Shown here: piece by piece, positions 1-7,450 of the stretch
Layout: the number at the start of each line of letters is the position of its first letter
Numbering within the stretch: position 1 is the first letter of the stretch
Source: DATLCF01 sp035526505
GTDB lineage: Bacteria > Patescibacteriota > Saccharimonadia > Saccharimonadales > UBA4665
NCBI GenBank assembly: GCA_035526505.1
Contig: DATLCF010000002.1
Location: forward strand, 310,001-374,000
Direction of reading: 5' to 3'
DNA: 64,000 nt
The notes under the pieces: model-generated
The model's database searches: none
Told to the model about the DNA's origin: nothing
Seen by the model: the letters and a program-made list of their open reading frames with translations, nothing else
Made by a program: the position numbers and the translations under genes

Positions 1-578
1 GCATTATGCGTCCGCCGGTACACACCGCGCAAAACATACGGGTGCAAGCACACGTATCGGAAAAAAGTTGCAGCGCCAGGCAGGGCGAACACTGCGGCCA
101 TGCCGCGGTAAAACGCCCAACGTGGTTTGCCAAAGGTAAAGTCATCCTTATGCGTAAAACCGGCAAGGCTTACCAGCATATCAACCCGTTTGCATAAGTC
201 CGGATAGCGCTGCAGCATGCGTGTCACAACCACAAACCCAAAACTCATGCCCGCGATGGTTACTTTGCGCCGTCGGTAGCGCATTTTAATAAATGCTGCC
301 AAATAATCGGCCAGGTTGTCTACGGTGGCAGATTTGCCAATTTTGTAAAAACTGTCCATGCCGCCAAAGCCGGGCAGATCGGGCATCGTAACCGCGCCGT
401 AGCGATTAAGGTTTTGCATAAGCCCCCACCACCGCTCCAGGCTGGAATGGTGGCCGTACACAAATAAAATTTCCCGGCTACGACCTTTGGGGGCGGGCAT
501 ATGCATCATCCGGCCTTGCAAGCCGTTCATATTCAACGGGACAATATAGTCTGCAGGATTTTGGCTGGACTTGGGCAT
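1..578 (-). CDS. Alpha/beta hydrolase, 3' part outside the window
   Basis: This is a minus-strand frame that stays open to the window edge, so only the first 192 residues are visible. The nucleophile elbow GMSFG lies at residues 110-114, the oxyanion-side segment YGHHSS near residue 41 and a DLPGFGG turn near residue 67, all typical of the alpha/beta-hydrolase fold. The catalytic acid and histidine would lie beyond the edge. The start is the ATG at 578; an AT-rich TTTAAT box lies about 13 bases upstream and no strong Shine-Dalgarno site is seen. The substrate cannot be told from what is visible. Confidence 0.75.
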   Translation of the reverse strand, partial: MPKSSQNPADYIVPLNMNGLQGRMMHMPAPKGRSREILFVYGHHSSLERWWGLMQNLNRYGAVTMPDLPGFGGMDSFYKIGKSATVDNLADYLAAFIKMRYRRRKVTIAGMSFGFVVVTRMLQRYPDLCKRVDMLVSLAGFTHKDDFTFGKPRWAFYRGMAAVFALPGAATFFRYVCLHPYVLRGVYRRTHN

Positions 579-656
579 AGTAGTTTACTCTATTAAAGAT
601 AATTGCTACAGACCAGTATAAGCCAAGGCCAGCCTGTCCCAAAATAGTAAATTTAC

Positions 657-1217
657 TTATTTAAAGAGTTCGTCAAAAGTATGTTCGTACTGTATTTTGC
701 CAGGTGGCCCCGGGTAGCATTCGGCTGGCACGTATTCATAATTCATCCGTGTGCGATAAATTTCGTCTACCGTAGGATTGTGCAGCACAACGCCTTGAGC
801 CTTTTTGGTTGTGCCGGCTTGCACATACACAAATCCGCTGTCGCCACCGTAGGGATAACTGCTGGAGGGGTTAGCCCGCAAGGTTATAGCGCACATGGTG
901 TTATACGGGTTGCGGTCGCCATTAACCTCGTCTGTGTAGTGGCCGGCATATTTGTAAGCAACACGGTCGGCCATGCTATTTAGATCATCGCGGCTAAAAC
1001 CACGCGGGTCCCAGCCTTTTTCCCGAAAGGCAATTTGGCCAATAGGACCATCAAATACCCGGCGATTGTCCGAATGGCGAAAAGCGCCACTAATCATAGG
1101 GTACAACGCTACAACAGCCACAATCGTGCCCAAAACAGTGGCAATTGCCCCTATTTTGTTCCAGTCGTGCCCTGGTTTGTGTTGTCTTTTAAATGCGGGA
1201 AGCTGCGGTTCGGACAT
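657..1217 (-). CDS. Membrane-anchored protein of unknown function (186 aa)
   Basis: I do not recognise this family. The protein has one membrane segment at about residues 21-43 after a short charged N-terminus, then an extracytoplasmic domain of about 140 residues with several Tyr, Pro and Gly positions and two cysteines (in the segments TMCAIT and AECYPG) that could form a disulfide. A longer open frame extends upstream, but the ATG at 1217 fits the membrane topology. A TATATT box lies 8 bases before it, so the mRNA is probably leaderless. It is transcribed divergently from the VanY-like gene, with 70 bases between the two starts. Confidence 0.6.
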   Translation of the reverse strand: MSEPQLPAFKRQHKPGHDWNKIGAIATVLGTIVAVVALYPMISGAFRHSDNRRVFDGPIGQIAFREKGWDPRGFSRDDLNSMADRVAYKYAGHYTDEVNGDRNPYNTMCAITLRANPSSSYPYGGDSGFVYVQAGTTKKAQGVVLHNPTVDEIYRTRMNYEYVPAECYPGPPGKIQYEHTFDELFK

Positions 1218-1274
1218 ATAGTTAGAATATATAAGGTCAAGCCAAAAAAGAAGTATTTTTGTAGTCTGCTCGGG

Positions 1275-1280
1275 TACAAT
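1275..1280 (+). promoter_or_regulatory. -10 box of a probable leaderless promoter
   Basis: TACAAT is followed by exactly 7 bases and then the ATG of the VanY-like gene. Transcription would start at or next to the A of the start codon. No Shine-Dalgarno site fits in this gap. Confidence 0.55.
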
Positions 1281-1287
1281 AGGGAAC

Positions 1288-2046
1288 ATGCGTAGCCTGC
1301 GTCGTTTTGGTATTATCGCAATTGTGCTAGCCGTGGCAATGGGCGGCGGTGTTTTTGTGGTCAACCGCAAGCAGCCGGACGACACTACCAACCCGGCTAC
1401 AGGCAGTACTGCGCCCAGCTTTGACAAACAAAAATATGCTACCACCGACCCGGTTAGCATGTGGGTGGTAGTTAACAAAACCCGTCCGCTCAACCCCAAA
1501 ACCTATGCGCCGGGCGATTTGATTATTCCTAGCCTTCCGCTGCGGCTGGGTAGCGGCAATGGCGAAATGCAGCTGCGCGCGCCAGCAGCCCAAGCACTCG
1601 AGGCCATGGCTGCGGCGGCACAAAACGAGGCAGGGCTCAAACTGATGCTGGCCAGCGGCTATCGCTCGTACAATTTACAGGTAAGTGTGTACAATGCCGA
1701 GGTAAAAAGCTATGGCCAGGCAAAGGCCGATACCGAAAGCGCCCGGCCGGGGTACAGTGAACACCAAACCGGCTTGGCTGCAGACATCGAACCTGCCAGC
1801 CGCAAGTGCGAAGTGGCCGATTGCTTTGGCAGCACGCCTGAGGGCCAATGGTTGGCCGCCAATGCCTACAAATATGGGTTTATCATCCGCTATCTACCAG
1901 ACAAACAGGGTGTTACCGGCTACCGCGCCGAACCCTGGCATGTGCGCTACATAGGCACCGAATTATCAAACGAATTGCACAAACAGGGCATAACCACACT
2001 GGAAGAATTCTTTGATTTGCCAGCCGCCCCTCACTATCTCCAATAG
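1288..2046 (+). CDS. VanY-type D-alanyl-D-alanine carboxypeptidase (M15 family)
   Basis: Zinc peptidase expected to trim the terminal D-Ala of peptidoglycan stem peptides outside the membrane. An N-terminal membrane anchor (about residues 7-26) precedes a Thr/Pro-rich linker. The M15 signature is complete: SGYRS at 123-127, SEHQTGLAAD at about 157-166 (zinc ligands H159 and D166) and EPWH at 215-218 (catalytic E215, ligand H218). At 252 residues it has the usual family length. It is monocistronic and probably leaderless. It could remodel the cell's own wall or act on a host cell wall; the sequence does not decide this. Confidence 0.88.
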   Translation: MRSLRRFGIIAIVLAVAMGGGVFVVNRKQPDDTTNPATGSTAPSFDKQKYATTDPVSMWVVVNKTRPLNPKTYAPGDLIIPSLPLRLGSGNGEMQLRAPAAQALEAMAAAAQNEAGLKLMLASGYRSYNLQVSVYNAEVKSYGQAKADTESARPGYSEHQTGLAADIEPASRKCEVADCFGSTPEGQWLAANAYKYGFIIRYLPDKQGVTGYRAEPWHVRYIGTELSNELHKQGITTLEEFFDLPAAPHYLQ

Positions 2047-2076
2047 AATAGAACGAACACTGCTGGGGCTTCGCAG

Positions 2077-4563
2077 CTAGAAACGATAAATGTGCACTTC
2101 GTATGGGTCAAACGAATCCTGGATCTGCCCATTTACAATGGGCACGGTGCGGTTTTCGTCGACCACTGTAGCCGTAGTAGCGGTGGTATTCACCCAAATA
2201 GTGCCGGTTACGCTGTCGGAACCAATTTTTGTACGACTGCCACTGGCCTGAGTCAGCACATAGGTGTGGCCAGCGTTTTGCTTAACCAATGTATCAATAG
2301 GCACGCCGCTGACGTTTGAACTGGCAGATGCGGCGTATTTGACTGTGGGCGCATTCAGCACTGCAGCCAAGGATTGCAGCCTGGCGTCTACGGCGCCGAC
2401 ACGGGCGCGCATAGCCGGATCGTTCAAGAATGCATCCTCTACAAAGCTACCGTAAAAGTTTTGGGCAAAATAAATCATCCCGTTAGCACCGTGGATAACC
2501 ATGTTCCATACTGCCTGCTCAAATTCGTCCGGCGTGGGGGCGTCCGGAGTAATGGAGGTAGGGGCGCCAGTTTCGGCAAATCCCCAAATAGCCTTGGCTT
2601 CACCGCAGTGGCGACGCATGTTGTCAATGACTTCACCATACGTCCATGGACCGTGGTAGTCGGCTGACTCAAAAGGGTCGCTATTGCCGTAGTAGTCGGC
2701 CGAAGCAACATCGGCAATGGCGCAGTAGGCCCGATAGTCGGCACTAGGGCTGGTAGTTTGTACATGCTGATACAGCCAGTTGTCGATTGCCATGGGTTTG
2801 CCAAAGTTGGCGTACGTGGGGCGGGTGGGATCAGCAGCACGGACAGCGTTGGCAAAGGGGGTAAGCGCAGCAATACTGTCTTGCGCCCAGGCCACTGGGT
2901 CGCCATTGTAGTTTAGGTCGGGTTCATCCTCCAGCCAGTAGCCGTATGAGTGTTGACCCCGGGGATCAGTTTTAACAATATCAACACCCACCAGCGTGGT
3001 ACGGTCACCGGTAGCGGTAAAGGCCTTCCAGTTGGTATCGGCCAGACCTTGGAACAGGTTGTCATCGCCCGGCCAGCCAAACATGCCAATGTCATAGTGG
3101 ATACCAAGGTTTTGGTAGTTAATGCCATTGGGTACTCCACCGTTCAGGCGCTCCGGCGACTGCAACCAGATACCGGTCGGCCAGGTGTTGGGGCTGGTCG
3201 ACGGGCCATGGCTCCATTGCGCATAGTAGTCAGAACGTTTAGTAGCCAGCTCAGTAGGTGTCTGGGCGGCCGGGGTATCGGGTGCAAACGCAATATCAGC
3301 GCCATAGCCAAAAGCACCGCCAGATTGGTTATTTGGAAAACCGGCACCTATTTTGTACACAGCATTGGGGCCGTCAGATCCAATGCTCAATGAAATAAGG
3401 TAGTCGTCAAAATGATCAGTGCCAAAATACGACGGTGTGCCCGTGGTACGGCCTTGCGAGGCATAGTAAGACACTACGTATGTAGTATCGGGCGTCAAAG
3501 TAACTGGCGTAGAAAACGTAGCAGTTTGCCAGCCACTGGAAGTTTCGTTGGTAAAGTTTACCGTGGCCAACTTAGTGCCGCCATTGGTCCAAAGATTACC
3601 CACATGGCTGCCCGTATCGATACTGGCCTTGTAAAAACGCACACCTGTAGCCTTGCCGGCCACACGAGCCCGGAAACGAATGCCCACCTCCACTGCGGTC
3701 GTGTCACTATCGGTATCGGTTGGCACTGTGCTGCCCCACGTTGTCCGGGGCGCCAGCGTAATGGAAACAGGGCTGGAAGCCCCCGAAACATTACTGGCGG
3801 CATCATAGGCCTTAATGCTGTACTGGTAGTTATTACCATCGGAAATACGCATATCGTAATAGTGCGCCACGGTGCTAGTAGCAATTTGCTGCCCATCGCG
3901 CAAAATCTGATAGCCAGCCACACCCACATTGTCAGTGGCGGGCGTCCAGGAAAGGGCATCAAAGCCAGCCGCATTATGGGTAACGTACAGGCTGGTCGGA
4001 TCACTGGGCGCAGTGGTGTCGGGCGGGGTGCTTTGTCCACCGCCGTTGTCGGTACCGCCGCCCTGGCTGCTGGTTTGGGACGATGCCGTGCTTTTGGCAG
4101 TGCTGGGCTTGGTAGCAGTCGGTGTCGTTGCCAGGCTGGCACTGGGTGTTGCAGCAGCGGCAACACCATTGACGGTGGTAATGCCTACCTGGACCAAGGC
4201 ATTATTGCCGGCAGCGTCGTATGCTTTTGCCTTAATAATATGCGCTCCATCCACAACCGTACTGCTTGGCCAGGTATAGGTAAACGGTGGCGCATAGGTT
4301 ACCTTTATAAGCACATCATCGATGTAATACTCGACCTTTTGCACCGCCTTATCGTCATGAGCCTCCACAATTATGGCTGTGTCCCCCGAGAGTGTTTGAC
4401 CTTCGCTGATGTTAGAAAATGTAATAGTAGGGGGCGTGGTATCCGGCACCTGGACAGGATTCTTGGAAAATTTGTCGGCATTGTGATTCTTAAGCACCAC
4501 ATAGCTGGCTCCCCCCATGGCAACCAGCGTTACCCCTGCTATCACGATCCACAATCTACGCAT
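2077..4563 (-). CDS. Surface protein with Ig-like, FN3, DUF4082 and glycosidase-like domains
   Basis: This is an 828-residue exported protein. An N-terminal anchor or signal segment (about 4-24) is followed by a bacterial Ig-like domain (about 46-130, with the typical VEYYIDD and YDAAGN turns), a Ser/Thr/Gln-rich linker (135-178), a fibronectin type III domain (about 183-270), a DUF4082-like domain (about 275-415) and a C-terminal domain of about 390 residues. The last resembles a TIM-barrel glycoside hydrolase, with a WLEDEPD segment and a WGFAETG segment offering candidate catalytic acids. A Shine-Dalgarno-like AAAGGA precedes the start. The layout suggests glycan binding and processing at the cell surface; the substrate is unknown. 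Confidence 0.75.
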   Translation of the reverse strand: MRRLWIVIAGVTLVAMGGASYVVLKNHNADKFSKNPVQVPDTTPPTITFSNISEGQTLSGDTAIIVEAHDDKAVQKVEYYIDDVLIKVTYAPPFTYTWPSSTVVDGAHIIKAKAYDAAGNNALVQVGITTVNGVAAAATPSASLATTPTATKPSTAKSTASSQTSSQGGGTDNGGGQSTPPDTTAPSDPTSLYVTHNAAGFDALSWTPATDNVGVAGYQILRDGQQIATSTVAHYYDMRISDGNNYQYSIKAYDAASNVSGASSPVSITLAPRTTWGSTVPTDTDSDTTAVEVGIRFRARVAGKATGVRFYKASIDTGSHVGNLWTNGGTKLATVNFTNETSSGWQTATFSTPVTLTPDTTYVVSYYASQGRTTGTPSYFGTDHFDDYLISLSIGSDGPNAVYKIGAGFPNNQSGGAFGYGADIAFAPDTPAAQTPTELATKRSDYYAQWSHGPSTSPNTWPTGIWLQSPERLNGGVPNGINYQNLGIHYDIGMFGWPGDDNLFQGLADTNWKAFTATGDRTTLVGVDIVKTDPRGQHSYGYWLEDEPDLNYNGDPVAWAQDSIAALTPFANAVRAADPTRPTYANFGKPMAIDNWLYQHVQTTSPSADYRAYCAIADVASADYYGNSDPFESADYHGPWTYGEVIDNMRRHCGEAKAIWGFAETGAPTSITPDAPTPDEFEQAVWNMVIHGANGMIYFAQNFYGSFVEDAFLNDPAMRARVGAVDARLQSLAAVLNAPTVKYAASASSNVSGVPIDTLVKQNAGHTYVLTQASGSRTKIGSDSVTGTIWVNTTATTATVVDENRTVPIVNGQIQDSFDPYEVHIYRF

Positions 4564-4663
4564 AAGTCCTTTGTATGATGGTTATGATTTAATTCTATCA
4601 AAGAAGACCAGGTATCCCGGCATAATATGCATCCGTACCAGGGAAGACTCCCTAATAGTTTAG

Positions 4664-4692
4664 TTGTGAAATTGTCCTAAATAAGCTAAAAT
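4664..4692 (+). promoter_or_regulatory. Promoter of tRNA-Gln
   Basis: TTGTGA (4664-4669) and TAAAAT (4687-4692) are separated by 17 bases. Transcription would start around 4699, only a few bases before the tRNA 5' end. Confidence 0.6.
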
Positions 4693-4703
4693 CAACCTGT
4701 TAA

Positions 4704-4778
4704 TGGGGCGTGGCCAAGTGGTAAGGCACCAGGTTTTGGTCCTGGCATTCGGGGGTTCGAATCCCTCCGCCCCAGCCA
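4704..4778 (+). tRNA. tRNA-Gln(UUG)
   Basis: The cloverleaf folds with acceptor stem TGGGGCG/CGCCCCA, anticodon loop TTTTGGT (anticodon TTG), T-loop TTCGAAT and an encoded CCA end at 4776-4778. The gene is uninterrupted. A recombinase relic lies just downstream, so the tRNA may once have served as an integration target. Confidence 0.95.
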
Positions 4779-4913
4779 CAAGAGACTTAGAGTCCCATTT
4801 ACGAATTCTTTCTCTGTTATTTTGTTATTAATAGTTTGTTCGAAAGTATTTCTGAGCTCTTTCTCCTTTCTTACCTTTTTCGCTATCGCGGCAACCAATG
4901 GGGTGCGTTCCAC

Positions 4914-5425
4914 CTATATTAATTTGCCGTTCAGATGGATGTTCGAAAATAAATCGCGCAAAATGGCTCGACGGTCTGTATCGTTCTTGAATTCGTAGAT
5001 TGCGGACGCTTTTTGGGATAGATCGAGCACGTTGATGCCACGTTCCAGGATTGCCAAGTAGTCTCCTCGAAGTCTTCAAGCTTCTTGGAGATGATCTTTT
5101 GCTCGTTAGACGCCTCTTTATGCATTTTGTCGTATTGGTGGACGCTGAGACGGCCGTCTAAGCGGTCTTCGTACATAATTTCTGTCCGACGGCCGAGCTG
5201 CTGATGACGATCACTAAGCTGCTTCTTGAGCGCTATGCGTGCTTCCATGTCAGCTTCGTACTTAGCGCGGAGCGTTTCCTTTACCCAGGCAATAACGTCG
5301 GGTGAAGGCGATACGAGTTCTGCAAATTCGCTCAGTAGATGTTTCTCAACATCTTCTTGTCGCACATATGCACGTTGCGTGCATGGCTTAAAGTGGTTGC
5401 AGTGGCCATTGTCCCGGACCCCCTA
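4914..5425 (-). pseudogene. Serine recombinase remnant (zinc ribbon and coiled coil), frameshifted
   Basis: This is the C-terminal part of a large serine recombinase: a zinc-ribbon piece CNHFKPC near 5400, then a long charged coiled coil rich in Lys, Glu and Gln. Near 5065 the frame breaks. The following frame restores a family-like tail (LAILERGINVLDLSQK and onwards, ending NGKLI at a stop at 4914-4916). The whole catalytic N-terminus is missing, and the left end of the IS3-like element sits where the gene would continue. The gene is dead on two counts, truncation and frameshift. It points to an old integrated element beside tRNA-Gln. Confidence 0.8.
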
Positions 5426-5443
5426 AACTAAACACACAGTCTC
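5416..5443 (+). repeat. Left terminal inverted repeat of the IS3-like element
   Basis: It starts GGACCCC and ends GTCTC. It matches the reverse complement of 6201-6228 at 20 of 28 positions, including the outer seven and the inner five bases. Confidence 0.65.
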
Positions 5444-5478
5444 GCGAAACTGGCTAGAACCATATAAAACCAGTTAAG

Positions 5479-5504
5479 TATATGCGGGCGTCAGCCCGCA
5501 TATA
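5479..5504 (+). other. Hairpin upstream of orfA
   Basis: A perfect 10-bp stem (TATATGCGGG with CCCGCATATA) encloses a 6-base loop. It lies 24 bases before the orfA start. In insertion sequences such hairpins can block translation of read-through transcripts; that role is inferred here. Confidence 0.4.
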
Positions 5505-5528
5505 TGGAAAAGGAGTCTTTTTTGTTGT

Positions 5529-5798
5529 ATGAATAAAATGGGAGTCAACCATCCGCCGTACGACCAACAGCTCAAAGCAACGGTCATTGCCAAGGTTCGG
5601 GATGAGGGCATGACTGTAAGTGAGGCTGCTACCCAATATGGTGTCACCGCCAAAAGCATCTACCGTTGGCTCAAGGAAGGTGTGGTCAACCACGACACCA
5701 GCCTGGTGTTGGAGGTCAACCGGCTCAAAAAAGAGCTCGAACAGGCCTACGCCCTGATCGGCAGAGCCACTGCCGAGATGCAAAAGGCAAAAAGATAG
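5529..5798 (+). CDS. IS3-family transposase OrfA (helix-turn-helix)
   Basis: An 89-residue protein with an N-terminal helix-turn-helix of the IS3/IS911 OrfA type (segments VRDEGMTVSEAATQYGV and SIYRWLKEG, about residues 24-54) and a C-terminal leucine-zipper-like coiled coil (about 60-85). In active elements OrfA joins OrfB by -1 frameshifting; the A-rich stretch GCAAAAAG near 5789 would be the slip site. With OrfB destroyed the element cannot transpose by itself. OrfA may still bind the terminal repeats. Confidence 0.8.
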   Translation: MNKMGVNHPPYDQQLKATVIAKVRDEGMTVSEAATQYGVTAKSIYRWLKEGVVNHDTSLVLEVNRLKKELEQAYALIGRATAEMQKAKR

Positions 5799-6202
5799 TC
5801 ATCCTGGACGAGGTCGAACCGGGATGGCTCCACCATTTCACGCAGGTACTGGGCGTTAGCAGGGTCAGCTTCTACCGCCAGGCAACCAAACGCTGCGCCC
5901 AGGATGAGGCGGCTGTGGAACAGCTGCAAGCCGCTCACCAAGAGGTCTGCTAGCGGTACGAAATCCAACTGAGTGCCAGCAACAAAAGTAGTCCCTGGCA
6001 GAACGGCTTCATGGAAACCTGGTTCAGAGGATTCAAGCTGGAGCTTGGACCACTCGGCCAATTCCAAGACCTAGCCCAACTGCACGAAGCAGTTGCCCTA
6101 CAAATCCATTACTACAACACCAAACGAATTCACTCAGCTCTGGGCATGAGCCCGGCAGCTTACGCTGCCAGCCTCATGGCGGCTACGCCGCTACGAGCGT
6201 GA
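5795..6202 (+). pseudogene. IS3-family transposase OrfB remnant
   Basis: The frame begins in the expected -1 register relative to orfA and reads family-like sequence (FTQVLGVSRVSFYRQ) until a TAG at 5951-5953. In the same frame it resumes with the C-terminal integrase-core piece (SPWQNGFMETW, YYNTKRIHSALGMSP). The segment between, holding the first two DDE acids and most of the rve domain, is deleted. The protein is non-functional. Confidence 0.85.
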
Positions 6203-6228
6203 GACGGGGTGTTGCGAGTTTGGGGTCC
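6201..6228 (-). repeat. Right terminal inverted repeat of the IS3-like element
   Basis: Partner of the repeat at 5416-5443. Read on the minus strand it also begins GGACCCC and ends GTCTC. Confidence 0.65.
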
Positions 6229-6435
6229 TTGACTAAGAAGGTTCAGGCGGAAGTGTGGCAGCTATGAGACATCGGATTTTCTCAGGCATTGTATCGTATA
6301 CTAAACACTTAAATTTTAGGAGTGAGATTTGGTTGCAAGCTTCACCTGACTCACGTTTCGCATGCTTTTAACGTATAGCCTGTTGTAAAATTGCGATGTT
6401 CCGGAAGCGACAAGTAATACCATAGGCGGTTATGT

Positions 6436-6441
6436 TACAAT
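6436..6441 (+). promoter_or_regulatory. -10 box of the oxygenase operon
   Basis: TACAAT is preceded by TATGT, resembling an extended -10 element. It lies 42 bases before the GTG start, so this mRNA has a leader and a Shine-Dalgarno site (AGGAG at 6472). The rest of 6229-6483 shows no open frame that I can support. Confidence 0.4.
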
Positions 6442-6483
6442 TCACATCACTAAACACCATAACTAATATTAGGAGCCAGCGTA

Positions 6484-7443
6484 GTGTCACAAGAAATCGC
6501 TTCACAGCCAATGAACCTACCCGACAACGCCACCTACTTACTAAGCCCTGAAGAGAATGTGATGTTAGCAGAGGTTACGGCGCAGCGCGACAACCTCCGC
6601 GGCCCCGCAGAAACCGTTACCGATTACGCGCTACGCATTGGTGACAGGCAACTTATCCCCACCGGGCTCGCCAGCGCTATGAGTGACTTCGCGGCTAATG
6701 GCAACAAACTTGGGGGCATGTTAGTGCGCGGTTTTGAAATCGACGTTGATGGGCCCGATCCGGCACGAGCAAAAGCAGTCGGGGAACTGATATTGCTTTC
6801 AATTGCCATGACTATCGGCAAGCCGTACGGCTACGCCAGCCAGCGAAACGGCGAGATTATTCAAAATTTGACCCCTAATAAAGCAGATGCCTTGAAACAA
6901 CTCGGCACCGGCAGTACGACCACCCTTGAGTGGCACACCGAAGATGCCCACACGCCGTTGAACTGCGATGTCATAGCCTTGTTATGTATGCGCGGGGCAG
7001 TCGATGCTAATACCCTCATCAGCAAGGTAGAACCAGCTGAGTTAGACGAATCAGTTCGCAGGGAGCTGGAAGCTCCTAACTATGTTATTATATCCGACGG
7101 CTCTTACGGGAGCACCAGCCGATTCCGCACGCCGATTATTGCTTACGACAAGGCTGGCAATCCCGAAGTGCGTTACGATCCGCTCTACACTAAGACAGCA
7201 ACAAAGGCCTCAAAGACCGCCCTTGACGCCCTTACGGCGCACGTAAACGCGCGGGCCATGAGTATCAACCTGGAAAAAGGCGACCTCTTGTTGGTAGACA
7301 ACGGCCCCAGCGTTCATGCGCGCAGCCCGTTCAAGCCGAAGTACGATGGGAAGGATCGCTGGCTCCAGCGCGTTGGCGTCCTGAGCAAAGATGTGCCAGC
7401 CGATGCAGTGGTACCCGGTAATCAATTAGTAATTAACATATAG
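6484..7443 (+). CDS. Fe(II)/2-oxoglutarate oxygenase of the clavaminate synthase/VioC-AsnO type
   Basis: A 319-residue enzyme predicted to hydroxylate an amino acid or a peptide-bound residue using O2, Fe(II) and 2-oxoglutarate. It carries the H-x-E variant of the iron facial triad that marks the clavaminate synthase, VioC and AsnO group: H151 and E153 in EWHTEDAH, distal histidine H278 in PSVHARSPF, and an arginine (R292 or R296, DRWLQR) for 2-oxoglutarate. The start is a GTG with AGGAG about 8 bases upstream. It is first in an operon with a carbamoyltransferase 7 bases downstream. Known relatives act on free arginine or asparagine in antibiotic pathways; the substrate here is unknown. Confidence 0.82.
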   Translation: MSQEIASQPMNLPDNATYLLSPEENVMLAEVTAQRDNLRGPAETVTDYALRIGDRQLIPTGLASAMSDFAANGNKLGGMLVRGFEIDVDGPDPARAKAVGELILLSIAMTIGKPYGYASQRNGEIIQNLTPNKADALKQLGTGSTTTLEWHTEDAHTPLNCDVIALLCMRGAVDANTLISKVEPAELDESVRRELEAPNYVIISDGSYGSTSRFRTPIIAYDKAGNPEVRYDPLYTKTATKASKTALDALTAHVNARAMSINLEKGDLLLVDNGPSVHARSPFKPKYDGKDRWLQRVGVLSKDVPADAVVPGNQLVINI

Positions 7444-7450
7444 GTAGCTT

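Larger units (their letters stand above)
5416..6228 (+). mobile_element. Degenerate IS3-like insertion sequence
   Basis: An element of about 813 bases is bounded by imperfect inverted repeats of 28 bases (20 of 28 match). It carries an intact orfA and an orfB with a stop codon and a large internal deletion. Complete IS3-type elements are about 1.2-1.5 kb, so roughly a third or more is lost. No flanking target duplication is evident. The left end abuts the serine recombinase relic. Confidence 0.75.

Noticed and set aside
657..1499. Extended 280-residue version of the minus-strand membrane protein
   Set aside because: The extra 94 residues overlap the VanY-like gene in antisense and hide the membrane anchor; the start at 1217 has a promoter 8 bases upstream.
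3412..4578. 388-codon open frame antisense to the surface protein gene
   Set aside because: It has low-complexity Gly/Arg/Cys-rich composition and no ribosome site. The opposite strand has clear Ig, FN3 and DUF4082 domains.
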